DNA of 64,000 bases from Anas platyrhynchos (GCF_047663525.1 NC_092611.1:8159001-8223000), one strand, 5' to 3'; shown: positions 15,001 to 25,200, counted from the first letter of the stretch. Program-made: numbers and translations. Notes: a model not told the origin generated them from the letters alone.

Positions 15001-15294
15001 CGCCGCGTCGAAGCCCGGTCCCACCCCGGCCGCGGGGCCCCCGGAGCCGCCGCCGCCGCCGCCGCCGCCGGAGCCCGGCGCCGCTGCCCCGCCTCCCCCG
15101 CTTCCCGCCGCCCCGCCGGAGCCCGGGCCGCCGCCGCCGCGCTCCCCTCCCTCGCCGCCCGCCGCCGCCGCCGCTTCGGCGGTTCGCAGGCTGCGCACGG
15201 CCGGCACCCGCAGCCGGGAGCCCCCCAGCCCCCGGCGGCCCCAGCCGCCGCTGCCGGGCCGGGCAGGGAAGCGCCACCGACCGCTGTGCGCCAT
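1..15294 (-). CDS. KMT2A: KMT2A (MLL1) histone H3K4 methyltransferase, 5' part of the gene
   Basis: This is the N-terminal part of KMT2A, the nuclear H3K4 methyltransferase that maintains HOX expression. The coding exons read on the minus strand are 15294-14923, 7027-6958, 5581-2913, 2177-2000, 1569-1335, 896-832 and 48-1 (cut by the window edge). All visible introns have GT-AG ends and the codon phase carries through every junction, giving about 1,200 codons. Visible parts are the menin-binding N-terminus (RWRFPARPG), the acidic FLGFGSDEE motif known in human as an LEDGF contact, three AT-hooks, a long Ser/Pro-rich and basic region, and the CXXC zinc finger. The PHD fingers, bromodomain, Taspase1 sites and SET domain lie outside the window. 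Exon structure matches human, including the oversized exon 3. The next gene downstream of its promoter is ATP5MG on the same strand, as in human. Confidence 0.97.
832..896 (-). CDS. KMT2A: KMT2A exon 6: end of the CXXC domain
   Basis: This 65-base exon encodes MRKCQNLQWMPSKAYLQKQ followed by AK. It supplies the last zinc-binding cysteine and the conserved tail of the CXXC domain. The acceptor is TTGTAG and the donor AAG|GTAAGC. The phase joins the AA at the end of exon 5 to the G that opens this exon, forming the Lys before Met. Confidence 0.93.
1335..1569 (-). CDS. KMT2A: KMT2A exon 5: CXXC zinc finger
   Basis: This exon carries most of the CXXC domain, which binds unmethylated CpG DNA. The CGQCSGCQVPEDCGVCTNC block supplies six zinc-binding cysteines in the canonical CGxCxxC and CxxCxxC spacing. 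The KFGG motif, whose lysine region contacts DNA, is intact and is followed by NIKKQCCK. The domain finishes in exon 6. The human Pro in the first cysteine loop is Ser here (CSGC), which is unlikely to matter. The acceptor lies behind a T-run and the donor is a canonical GTAAGT, 1334-1329. Confidence 0.96.
2000..2177 (-). CDS. KMT2A: KMT2A exon 4: segment before the CXXC domain
   Basis: The 178-base exon encodes GQESDSSETSVRGPRIKHV and continues through CRRAAVALGRKRAVFP to LPWEEREKILSSMGND. It is almost identical to the human protein as I recall it. The acceptor is ATCTAG and the donor ACG|GTAGGT. The frame is short and interrupted on both sides, so the exon was recognised by translating the minus strand between its splice sites. 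Confidence 0.94.
2913..5581 (-). CDS. KMT2A: KMT2A exon 3: AT-hooks and long disordered region
   Basis: This is one open 2,669-base exon. Three AT-hook cores are visible near its 5' end: PRKPRGRPRSS, EKRRGRPPTLT and VRRRGRPPSSE. They bind the minor groove of AT-rich DNA. Conserved human-like blocks follow, such as RIKPVRIIPS, KRTDATIAKQLLQRAKKG and EDEDYDPPIKI. After these come Ser-rich and Pro-rich stretches, and a highly charged Arg/Glu/Lys segment around 3390-3460. The acceptor is TCGTAG and the donor CAG|GTATTT. The exon starts at 5581: the open frame upstream of it (up to 5687) has no similarity to KMT2A and is intronic. Confidence 0.96.
5582..6957 (-). other. KMT2A intron 2
   Basis: AT-rich intronic sequence with several short A-runs (5955-5972, 6402-6418, 6467-6487). 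I see no exon, RNA gene or recognisable transposon in it. Confidence 0.8.
6958..7027 (-). CDS. KMT2A: KMT2A exon 2: FLGFGSDEE motif
   Basis: This 70-base exon encodes DEQFLGFGSDEEV and then a Ser/Pro/Thr basic stretch (SPTRSPT). It sits between a TTGCAG acceptor and a GTATGT donor. In human KMT2A the acidic FLGFGSDEE segment belongs to the region that, with menin, recruits LEDGF/p75. The phase joins exon 1 (ending Gly-Glu) and exon 3 (starting Val-Lys) without a break. Confidence 0.93.
8080..8490. promoter_or_regulatory. CpG-rich patch inside KMT2A intron 1
   Basis: CpG dinucleotides and GC content rise sharply here against the AT-rich flanks, for example in the GC-dense runs around 8120-8160 and 8280-8340. 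This could be an intragenic CpG island or alternative promoter. The sequence shows only the composition; a role is inference. Confidence 0.35.
10400..10445 (+). repeat. CR1-like LINE 3' end relic
   Basis: The segment GGTCCCTTCCAACTCCAGC followed by TATTCCATGACTG resembles the conserved 3' terminus of avian CR1 LINEs, where GGTCCCTTCCAACC is followed by copies of ATTCTATG. Only about 45 bases are convincing, so this is an old, heavily eroded 3' fragment. Confidence 0.5.
14923..15294 (-). CDS. KMT2A: KMT2A exon 1: start codon, menin-binding motif, Gly-rich stretch
   Basis: The exon has 372 coding bases, or 124 codons. The start ATG at 15294 has a good context, with A at -3 and G at +4. The first residues, MAHSGRWRFPARPG, match the human menin-binding motif apart from one Cys-to-Gly change. 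A low-complexity Gly/Ala/Ser stretch follows, including eight consecutive GGC glycine codons (15046-15069). The end returns to a strongly conserved block, VGPGFDAALQVSAAIG followed by NLRRFRA. The donor reads GAG|GTGAGC. Human exon 1 has Ala and Ser runs where this one is dominated by Gly, which is expected for a fast-evolving linker. Confidence 0.95.
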
Positions 15295-15343
15295 CTTTAC
15301 TGTGAGGCGACGAGCCAGAGAGCGGGGCCGGGCCGCGCCCCGC

Positions 15344-15540
15344 GCCCTGCATAGCGCTCCGCCGGCCCGCGCGGGGCCTGCATAAGGGAGGCTGGCATTC
15401 AGCTTGCGGGGCTCCGCCGCGCCGCCGCCCCGGAACGAGCCTAAGCCGCGCCCGCCCGCCGCCGGGCCTGCAGAACGCCGGGCGATATGCAGGGTCCCGG
15501 GCGCGGCCCCCGGCGCGGCCCCCCGCCCTGCATAGCGCGG
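15344..15540. repeat. Repeated TATGCAGG-type motif in the KMT2A promoter
   Basis: Four related copies occur upstream of the start codon. Two read GCCCTGCATAGCGC on the plus strand (15344-15357 and 15525-15538), one reads GGGCCTGCATAAG (15374-15386), and one is inverted, GATATGCAGGG (15484-15494). They share the core CCTGCATA or its complement. I do not recognise the binding factor. Confidence 0.55.
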
Positions 15541-15849
15541 CGCCCGCCGCGGCCGCCCGCCGTGACGCGCGGCGCGGGCCGTGAGGCGACGCCGCCGCCT
15601 CCCGGGACCGCTTGTGGGGCACAAACGAGGCGTAACGAGCCCTGCCTGGCTCCGGGGGCCTCAAGGGGTGCCCCCGGCCCATCCCCGGCCCGGCCCCGCA
15701 GGTAGGTGCGAGCAGGCCCGGCCCCGAGCGCCTCCCGCCGCCGCCTCAGCACCGGGCAGCCGTTGGTGCGGGCCCCCGCGGCCTACCTGCTGCCTCAGGG
15801 GAAGGGTCGGGCCCCGGGGGGCTCCCCGGCTGCCACAGCCAGCAGACAA

Positions 15850-17457
15850 TAGCTCAGCACAGCTGCCCTTGCTGTTTGTTTCCCGCTGGGTGCACGGCGA
15901 CGGAGCTGCTGTAGGAGCAGGAGAGGGGTGGGTGCTCGTTAGGACTGCCAGGGAGGAGGAAGAAAATGTCTATTAAAATAAGATGGGTGCTGTCTCGCCA
16001 GGGAGCGTGAAGGGGACTGGAGTGTTTCCAAGCCCTCTCATCCTTTACCAGTCACGTTTAATCAGATGTTGCAAGTGAAGCGATGTGACAGCCCCTGCAG
16101 CCCAGCACTGCTGTCAAACTGGGGCTGCGTGTGAGTGCCTGCAAGCTGGGGAGAGCAGCACAGCCTGGGGAGGAAGGAGAGGCACAGGCACACCAGGCTC
16201 TGAGTGGGACAGGATCGTGCAGACTTGCTTTCAGGTAGGCTCCTTGACGCTGGGGCCTGAAACCTGTAGATCACAGTCACACTTCTAATCCCATGTTTGA
16301 CACATCCCTCAGTAGTGGATGTGCTACAACCCCTCTAAGAGGCCCAACAGGTCCCCCTCACAGCTGGCTGCTGGGGATAGGAAACTAGGACCTACCAGGG
16401 ATAGGTCACAGGGCTGTCATTCAGAGGCAGAAGAAATGAGCCCCTTCCTTCACATTAACCACACCTTATCTGTGTAACAGGCTCCTTGAACACGTCAGAC
16501 CCACCCTGTACAGCCACACTGGGGATTCACCACGTTTCCCTGCAGCAGGAGAGGCTCTCCTGTTCCCTTTCCTCAGGGCACCCCCAGGCTCTGGGTTCTT
16601 ACTGGCCTGAAGTGTTGGGAAAGTCATCTCAGCTGCAGGCAGAAAAGCAAACTGTACTGCTTACAGGCCCAGGGAAGGCAAAGACAGTAGCACCAAGCAG
16701 CAATATTGACTGGAGACCATTTTCTAAGTCAATAAAAGCAGTTAAGCCACATTCAAATGAGACGGCCAGCTTCAGAGACCTTTTGCAGATTATTTTCTGA
16801 ACACCTTGAGAGAAGAGGACTGTGTCGTGATGCAGTTAAACTTACCAAGTTGCTCTATATAGTTCTACTGAAGTTGTTTGAAACTGAGCAAGTTTGTGAA
16901 CATCTGGACAGCTCACACTTTTAGGCGGCTGTGAGCTGACACGTACAGCCTGCTCACCTTTGAAGGCTTCCGCACGTTTCACCACAAACCAGAACCATGC
17001 AAAACAATGCACTAGACCATGTGACATACACAGTGCCAAGACATCCTTCAATACCTTAAAATACTACAATTTCTTTTAGGCTCCCACTATCTGGTGGGAT
17101 ATATATTCAGAAACAAGCGTAAGCATTTGTGTGGTCAGTTTGAAATGGTTTCTCTCCAGACTTCCATACCGCTGTAGCTGAAGTCACACAGAAGTTACCC
17201 AAAGAACTAGGACAGAAATCACGATGAGCAGCAGTGCTGACCAAAGCCAGCTTTAACACCATTTCATGTTTTGGGGAAGGGGCAGAAGACGGGGAGTCAC
17301 ATTACCAGCATGTGCTGATGTGCAGAGGGGGCTGCCCTTCAGGCAGCTACGCGTTAGAGAAGCCATTCTCCACCACTGGTGATGCTGCCAGATCAGAGAC
17401 AGGCTCACGTCCCAACCACCACAAAAAGACCACAACAATTCTACATCAGCTCCTGGC
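15850..17457. other. Intergenic stretch between the KMT2A promoter and the ATP5MG 3' end
   Basis: Composition falls back to ordinary after the CpG island. I see no conserved coding block, repeat family or RNA gene here. KMT2A transcribes leftward out of this interval, while ATP5MG transcribes leftward toward it. Confidence 0.7.
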
Positions 17458-17463
17458 TTTATT
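17458..17463 (-). terminator. ATP5MG: Polyadenylation signal of ATP5MG
   Basis: A canonical AATAAA on the minus strand lies 63 bases after the ATP5MG stop codon, which predicts a very short 3' UTR. Confidence 0.75.
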
Positions 17464-17525
17464 TATGTAGATGCTCTAACAGGCTCAGGGCCACAGCAGC
17501 AAACAGCGTAACTAAGGATGAGTCT

Positions 17526-20500
17526 TCAGACGTTGTATCCAATCAGGCCCCGTTTGCCTATGATCTCACCAATGTAAAACCACATCAGCACCTCTGTGGC
17601 CACCAAACCGTTCCTCAGTGCTTCCTGAAAGAAAAAAAAAAAAAAAACACAACACAGTTTAGAACATTTGCTCCTGCAACGGCTGCCTTTCTTGCTCCTG
17701 TAACCAAACTCCATGCATGACTAGCGAAGTGGTCACCCAATTCACAAGACAACAGTTTAAGCAAAAAACAGATGTGCAAGTTAGTGTTTGTTATGCTCAC
17801 CCACACCTCAACAGGCCACATTTTTACAAGGGCTCTAAAATGGTAAATATAGCCTCAGTTGGCGTTCGTATTTTTAGAGCCCTTTAAGATAATTTCTAAA
17901 ACCGTACCTGCAGGAAACAATCTAATTTCAAGGCCAAGCAATGTGTTGGACTGATGACACGTCTCTCTCTGTCCAGCTTTGGCTGGACACAGCTGTTACC
18001 TACAGCTCCGTCACCTCACTCTCTTCACTTGAGCAGATAATGGAGGGCCCAAAGGGATGACAGAATAGCTGTGGTCGAGATGTGGAAGAGTTGAGACAAA
18101 GCTCAAGTAGTGTAACACTTCCAACTCCTGACTCAAATTCCTTGAACTTCAAGTATTACTGATGGCAGCTCACTTGTTTTCATGGCACGAGCAAAGAACA
18201 GCTAGCACGCCAGTAGTGAAGCCAGGTCTTGGAAAATACTGCTCTGTGCGCTGAGAGTATCTGTGGCTCACAGACTACCACTGTCAGAGTCTGAAGAGGC
18301 AGCAGAACTATTCTATCCCTCAGCTTACCCAGAAAAAAAGATAAATTTTTGTATATAGCATTTTTTTGGAAGTCAACAGGGGAACAGTATCACAAAGACA
18401 GAAAGCTGGGAGGTTTGTGAAGAACATCCGTCTCTTCCTTTCCTAGCAAGTAAATACTGACCTCAGCTGTGCTACCCACTTCCTCCGTAACAGCAGCATT
18501 CTGCACCCCCTTTCCAACTAATCTGCACAGAAGGGCACTGAGACAAGGAAAACTCCACAAGAGGCGTGCTCCACAACTACAGATTCATTTCTACGTGCTG
18601 GTTGCCCAGAAAAGAGCTCATTACAGTCAGAAAGAAGATGCTGATATGCAAGACAAGGTCGTTTAAATGCATTTGAATTCACAGGGCTATGGAGAGGAAT
18701 ACCAGAAATTCTCCAGGCACAAGTCCAGTCTTAATTGTGGGGGTGGAATAAGCTTCCTCCTGGGCAAACGGAGCCTATGTACATAAATAAGGCTACACAA
18801 GCACTTGCCAGGGCCTTTTCATCTTCAGGCTCAGCCGTTACTCGTGGCTTCAGGGATGGGCTGGTGCACCACAGGGACGGCTGATCTCGCGCTGTGCTAC
18901 TTGGGCAGGGGTGCAGCAACAGCCAGCACTGTCTCTGAGCAGGCCATAGATTTTATCGATACACCAAATATATTTGTGAATTGCACGTGTGAGTTTTACA
19001 AAGACCGTATCACAGCACTGGACGTGATTCTTACATGTGTTCCCTCACACAGGAGGCTGACAACAGAAATCCTGTCCAGATGAGATCATTTAACATGCTG
19101 AATTCCACAAAGGGTGCAGGAGGAGGAGACAGGAAGCTTGTCTGATCAAGCTTTGCTGCAGGGAACAGGTAAAAGGGGGCAGAAAAGCCTCAGAAAGAAA
19201 TCAGAGCACTGAGGCAATGGGATGGCTCTTAAGAAGGACTGAGGAGAAACAAAGGGAAAGGTCCACGGATAGGTGGCTGAGAGGAGAAAAGAATATGTCA
19301 AGATGTGCAGCAGAGGGCCCAATTTAACAGCAAAAACTGACACAAGGAAAATAAGCTGACAAGGACAATAAGATGAAACAGTCACAACGAATAACACAGG
19401 CCTTAGTGTGGCAGAGAGATCCCAAGCATTATCCAGAACCTCATCTAAAGCAGCAGGGATTCTCCAGAGAGATGGCAAGTTTACTTCTGCTGTCTGACTT
19501 GTTCCCTCTTGCCCTCAAGTCACCCCATTGATCAGATTTTAACACCCATTAAAGATCTGTTCCTGGTTTGGGGAGCACGTGACGGATAAGGATGCCCACA
19601 CAGCCAAAATGCAGGATTTTGGCTCAGCTGCCAGAATGGGAAGACCCAAATGCAGTCTCAGCTCCCTGGTGGACACACAGGCACTGAGACAGCGCCTTCG
19701 TGTGCTTGTAGCGTGCTGGAAACAGAGAGCAGCACGTCTCAGACTGCAGCACCAAGGATTAATGAGATAAGCAGAACTAGAGACTGTCCAGCTCGAGCAG
19801 GAACCCCTCAAGGACAGCACGAGCCACACTCGTTACAGCTCACCTCTCCTAGCCATGAAATGCCATCTCTGCAAGCATCACCCCAAGGCAGGCCCTGTCT
19901 TTGCTGCAATTTAAGCCTAACCAGAACTGTTCGGAACAGACAGATCTGAGGCCTCACCATAACGTAATGCTCTGGGAGTTCAATACAGCTCAGAACGCTC
20001 ATAACAGATATCAGAGAAAACGGATAAAAGAGTTTGATGCCTTACTGCTAGCAACCCTAGGCGTGTAACAGCAATTAACAGACTCAAAGGTCACATTCAG
20101 AAACACCGGTGGCAGACAGACAGCGGCAGAGGCGACCACGAGGAGAAACCCCTGGCTGTGCAAGGGCACACGAAGGAGACCCCAGACCGAGAGCTGCCTG
20201 TGAGGGAACGCGCACAGCACCGGGAGCAGCCCGGTCAGGTCTGGGCCGGGGATGGGGCTGATAAGGGCTGGGGATGGCCTGATAAGGGCCGCTTACCCCC
20301 GGGGGGTTACCTTGACGGTGATCTGCGCCAGGCGGCCGGTCTGGAAGCTCCTGACCAGCCCCTTCATGCTGTCGATGGCCTTGGGGATCTCTCCGGGGGT
20401 CGGCGGCGCCAGCTCCACCTTGGCGTAGTACCAGAACGTGGCCAGGCGAGGCTTGGAGTACGCCACGGCAGCTGGGGGGAGGCCGGGGCAGCACGGGCGG

Positions 20501-20662
20501 CGTCAGGCTCGGCTCCCGGCCCCCCCCCCAGTTCTCCCCCGGTCCCCCCCAATCCCTCCCGGTCCCCTCCGTCCCCCCCCGCTCCCTCCCGGTCTCACCG
20601 CTGAGGAGCTGCGGGCCGCGGGCCGCCAGGCGCTGCCCGAGGCGCTGCGCCGCCTGCGCCAT
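17526..20662 (-). CDS. ATP5MG: ATP synthase membrane subunit g
   Basis: ATP5MG encodes subunit g of the mitochondrial F1Fo ATP synthase, an inner-membrane protein that with subunit e shapes ATP synthase dimers and cristae. Coding exons on the minus strand are 20662-20599, 20471-20311 and 17624-17526. The frame is continuous and gives 107 residues, against 103 in human. The core matches human closely: [17 protein letters not shown], then PPTPGEIP, and the C-terminal membrane helix [21 protein letters not shown]. The GxxxG element (GEIIG) needed for packing against subunit e is intact. The first 20 residues ([16 protein letters not shown] and so on) differ from human (MAQFVRNLVEK), but length and start are consistent. 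The gene lies between UBE4A and KMT2A in the same orientation, as in human. Confidence 0.96.
17625..20310 (-). other. ATP5MG intron 2
   Basis: A 2.7 kb intron of mixed composition. A short A-run on the plus strand (17632-17647) forms the polypyrimidine tract of the exon 3 acceptor. I see no other gene or repeat family. Confidence 0.75.
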
Positions 20663-20800
20663 GGCTCAAAGTCACCCCCGCCGCACGGCCCCGCCCCGCC
20701 CCGCCGCGCAGGCGCAACGGCACCGGGACCCCGCACCACGTGGGCGGGGCGGGGCGCGGCAACTCCCCGGGACGCGGGTTCGAGACCCGGGTCCGCCTTG
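20663..20800 (-). promoter_or_regulatory. ATP5MG: ATP5MG CpG-island promoter with NRF1-like site and E-box
   Basis: Immediately upstream of the ATP5MG start codon, within a CpG island spanning about 20430-20870, are an NRF1-like palindrome CGCGCAGGCGCA (20705-20716, one base off consensus), a CACGTG E-box (20737-20742) and GC boxes (20743-20757). NRF1 control of oxidative phosphorylation genes is well established. That it acts here is inference from the motif. Confidence 0.6.
20777..20787 (+). promoter_or_regulatory. Lone Pol III B-box (TFIIIC-type) motif
   Basis: GGTTCGAGACC matches the tRNA B-box consensus GGTTCGANNCC at every fixed position. The flanking GCGGG and CCCGG can form most of a T-arm stem. 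No A-box or tRNA body lies upstream, so it is not a tRNA gene. Isolated B-boxes at Pol II promoters are known as extra-TFIIIC sites. Confidence 0.4.
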
Positions 20801-20870
20801 GCCGGCGCTGGGAACTGGAAAAAACCCCAGGCTCGTGGTTACCCTCCCCGCAACGCACAACGCGCACCTC

Positions 20871-21496
20871 CCTCCGCCCCCTGAAGGAGCTCTCATGGCC
20901 ACTGGCCCTCCCCAGGCGGCTGTGAGGCAAGTATTGCATATCATCACCCCTTGTTCCTATTTATCATCAACCCTTGTTCCTCTGTATCACTTGAAAAAGA
21001 AGCCCTGGCACGCGCTCAGCCTGTACAAACACGCGGAACTGTCCTTTCCCACATCTCCAGGTGAGAGCTGCTGCAGATGCAGAGGCATCCTTTTGACATT
21101 GAGCATGATTACATAGGCTAAACAACAGGACAGAGGGTGGGGGAGCAAAGGAAAGGTCACGCGGCCATTAGAAACAGCCAACACAAAGAGCAGTGAATAG
21201 AGGGCCAGGGCACCAGGACAATCAGAAGAGGCTGAATCTTCCCAGGATGCAGAGGCTAGGAAGCTGTAGTGCAGTGGAAATTCTTAGTATTAAACAGTAA
21301 GTCTTGAAAGGAAAGACAGAGTAAGGGATAAAAGAGCAGGTACTAGGAGAGATTCCAGACGTGGCGCAATGCACTGGATGCGTTCTTCATTCATGTGGCA
21401 AGTTTCACAGATGCTCTGGAGCACCAACCACCACCCTTACAAGACAATTGTCCTGCCAATGACTGATTGCATGTCTGGGGATGTAGAACTTTGTTC
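20871..21496 (-). other. Interval between UBE4A stop codon and ATP5MG promoter
   Basis: This presumably contains the UBE4A 3' UTR. I found no canonical AATAAA or ATTAAA on the minus strand here, so UBE4A either uses a variant signal or ends in a way I cannot see. No other gene is visible. Confidence 0.55.
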
Positions 21497-22252
21497 TCAA
21501 TTCAGTGTGTCTTCCAAGTCCTCCTTCTGCTTTTTCCTCTCCGCAAGCCATTGCTGGATCTTTTCTTTCAGCTCCGTGTTTGGTCTAATCTGGTCCATCG
21601 TGAGGGGGCTCCGATTAAAAGGATCCGTCTGATCACTGAAAGAGAGCAGTGAGGAGATTACTTCAACCGTCTCCTTGCTAGATATAGATATATTAGATAT
21701 ATTTAGTGAAAAACCCAGACAAGAGTGACATATAAATATCTGCATCCAATAACCAAACTGTCCCTCACTAAAGTCAGCATTTGCATAATCTATTCTGTAC
21801 TTCCATCTCCGGGCTAAAGTCAGAAAAAACACAAACACTTTTAATCATGTCTGGAACTTATTTCAGAAAAGTCACGCTTGAGACCAGGTTCCAGGTGATT
21901 CTGAACACAGAATCATTAAAGCCCTGGACTTCAGAGCAAACTGGAAAATTGGGGAGTGAGGGAGACTGCAGATGTGTACCCACCCCATCCCAAGCTTCCA
22001 ACTTGGAAAAGCACAAGTCACTGGCACAAAGAACAGTCGGTGACAAAGGAAGCTGAACCTGACCCAAGGACACAGTTAAGCCTACGTTTCGTACCTGAGC
22101 AAGTGCCGGGCTATGGTTGACCTATCCACGGTGACACGGGACGATGGCAGTATTACCGGGTCAGACATCAGAGTGCTCATGATAGGATCCAGGAACTCAT
22201 CACAGGCATCTGCGTACGTCTCCTCTTCTTGCTGCTGACGGTCTGCAAGAGA
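21497..22252 (-). CDS. UBE4A: UBE4A last two exons: U-box domain
   Basis: The exons 22252-22095 and 21635-21497 encode the U-box, which docks the E2 enzyme. Key blocks are [52 protein letters not shown] and [13 protein letters not shown]-boxes use salt bridges rather than zinc, and the expected hydrophobic and Pro residues are present. Human has CDPVVLP where this sequence has SDPVILP. The last residues ([12 protein letters not shown]) run a few positions beyond the human end. Confidence 0.94.
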
Positions 22253-25200
22253 CTGGCAAGCACACACAGCTTTTAAAACACAAGATTTCTCAGTGCTGTT
22301 CCACTTCATTTAAAAACAGGTTTGCTCGTAACTAGTAGTGAGGCATCATCATGACTGAAAAAAAGCCTCCCTAGAACATGAAAAGATCACAGCTGGTCAA
22401 GGCAATGGCTATTTAACAGGGTCACTTGAAATATGCAAAAATGTAGCTCAGGTCTGAGAGCCTGAGCTCTGACACACTGATTTCCTACTGGAAATTAACA
22501 CGCTGGTAGTCAGGAAGCCCAGGCGTTGCCATAAGCCACGCATTTTGATTTTTAACCTGCATGCTTATACATCCGTAGCATCCAGTTCTTGAATTGTCTA
22601 AGACGTTTACAGGTGCACACCAGAAAGGAGCCTTCTCAGCTGCCCAGCCTGGTGCCTCATATCAAGCACCGTTTCCCAGAACTGCAGCCTCACAGCAAAG
22701 ATGCAGTGATAAACAGATGGAAAAGGATGCCAACTGCATTTCTTTTTCTTGGCTTTTATTCCCTCCATCTCTCACCTTGATCCTCTCAGCCAGGTTACTG
22801 AAAGCCACGATCATATTGCCAGGCTTATTGATTTTCTTCAGAACCCTTACTGTCTGGGCAAAGAGCGTTGGTGAATAGGAACGTCCATCCTTGGGTACAG
22901 TGGCACAGAAATTTTCTTCATCCCTGAACCACAAGGTAAATGAGAAGAAGAGTTTAAGAATTCTTATTTATCAGGCTGCAAAACACAGTCCCCCCAACAG
23001 TTTTCATGTCAAGAGACATGAAAACCAGAGAAAAGCTTGACCGGGATTAAGCAGTTTTCCTAGGTCTTTTTCAGAGAGACCCAATTTACACATTTAACTG
23101 CTATTATGCTCAACTTCTATTCCTATCAAGTTGCAGCTGACTTCCCTGCAGAATTTAGAAGTTACTACAAATGAGCACACTGCGCTTCTGAAAGGTCCGT
23201 TACGGACTTCTGTTAACATCGGTCTTGCTGGAAAACACTCCCACCTTGTGGCAAAGGAGGCTACAGAGCTCTGCTGCTCCAGATGTTCACCTGACCCCAG
23301 CTACAGTTCCCATCCCAGTGCAAACACTGGTGTGCATGTCACAGCAAGTCCCACTTTAGGCCAAATCAGATCTCCACTTCATTCCAAGCATCAGCGTCCA
23401 ACAGAAGACAAAATCCTTCTTTACACTCATAATAGTCTCAAGTCCAAGTACCCAAAGGCTGCCACTCTCCACAAGCACCTCCTGACATCCCACCTCCAGC
23501 TCTCCCTTGTCACATACCCAAGGTTCAGGTAGATCGTACAGATGTCAGAAACTAGCTGTTGCGGTTTGAAGTCAAACTCGCTGAAATCCTTGACTTTCAA
23601 AGCTCCCATTTTAGGGCCAACCAGGTGTTGAAGAAAATAGTTTAGCATGGAGATGATGCGCTCAGCAAGAAAAGGATGCACAAACAGGGACTTAATTTCT
23701 GGAACAGAAACCAATAGTTCCCTGAGCTTCACAGTAATCCAGTCCCTCTCTGACAATCCTTAAACTGCATTAGGCCCCCCTGATTCCCAGGCAAGGCTGC
23801 TCTACAGCTCCCAGCAGACAGGATTTGCTCTCCCTACCTGATGTCAGGAAGGCCAGAGTCCCGATGGTTTCATTGGACATGATGTTATGGAAGCGAGCCA
23901 GCTGACCAAACATCTGCAGGCTTGACTCCTTCTCCCGACGAGCCTCCTGGGACAGGCTGTCCCACTCACCGCGGTCCTTCTCTATCTGCTGAACTTTAAT
24001 CTTACTGAGGTACTGTAACAACACAGCAGGGAAGAACATGGGAGCAGCAGTCTGAGTACACAGCTTTATTAAGTAGAATGCTTTCCTTTCCGCCAGGCAA
24101 TCACCTCAGGGCACAGAAGGGGCACGTGCTTGTTAGAGAAACAAGTAAGATGTCTCCTACAGCAGCCTCGGGAGAATAGGCAGGTAAATAGGCTACAGAA
24201 GCTAACCCAGACTGCTCCCTCCATGCCCAAGAGCAATATCAGGGAGGTGTTAAGAAACAAAATGTCTTAACGAGTATTGATTAAAGAAGTTGAGGTTGCT
24301 CCTCACACACAGTACCTTCAGTCTGCAACCTACAAGCACAGACAGAAGTTTTCTGAACCAAGGAAAGAAAAAACCGTCATCATAGATGTTCATCACAGCT
24401 TTAGGTGCTAAGCATAGAGAGCATCCACTTCCCAGACTATCTCCTCTGGTGAATCAGTATAATCCCACAGACTTTCCTATGGCTAACTCCAGTTTAACAC
24501 ATCTAGGTAACGTTATCAGAAAGCAACAAGTCCCACTGCTGATCTGCCTTATCTCAGGTGAGACAGGCAGAAAAAAGAAGTGTATTTTTCAAGACTGGAA
24601 CACCATGAGTTAATTAAGATTCCAAAACTGGAGGAAGCTGTAAATAAAAGTTCACTTGTGTTATAATGCTTTTGTATTCTCACTGCCCTGTGAAACTCAA
24701 TGGCAAGACCTCAGATACTGCCTTTTCCACTCCGACAGGGGCCCATTCAGGAAGAAAAAGGTACAGAGCATTTGAAAAGGGTCACAACTGCATACCTTTA
24801 ACAAAACTCAGAATGTGAGTCAATATTGTAACGAGCCATCTTCAAGTGAGTGAGAACTGGTTGCTACAGGATGCCTGCAGCACATGTAGTAAACCCTACC
24901 TGTATGGCTTCATCCAACAGGAAAATGGCATCATTCATAAGCAAATTAAGGAAGCGCAAGAAGAGAGGGGGATTCATTGCCTCTAGGTTCTCTGAGGCAT
25001 AATCAGCCAAAGCCTGCGAACAACAACAAAACAGTTAATGCTCTGGCACACTCCAGACTGCAGGACACAAATCCATATGCTGCATGAAGAGCTAGATATG
25101 CATGCTTACATGTATGCCTCTTGCCTTACCTTTATGCTCTGTCGGTATGAATCTGTGCCCCACATGTATCTCAGGATGGGGTACATTGGACGTCGGTAAT

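Larger units (their letters stand above)
14200..15850. promoter_or_regulatory. CpG island over the KMT2A promoter and exon 1
   Basis: This is a dense CpG-rich block that covers the start of intron 1, exon 1 and the presumed transcription start above 15294. It includes G- and C-runs (14367-14389, 14639-14652) that could form quadruplex structures. Transcription runs leftward. No TATA box is evident, which is usual for a housekeeping CpG-island promoter. Confidence 0.8.

Noticed and set aside
14146-15705. Long open frames on both strands across the KMT2A CpG island
   Set aside because: They are Pro/Arg/Gly/Ala-rich frames produced by GC composition with few stop codons. Only the exon 1 frame (15294-14923) shows homology.
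20771-20795. A tRNA gene at the B-box
   Set aside because: No A-box, no acceptor stem and no terminator T-run at the right distance.
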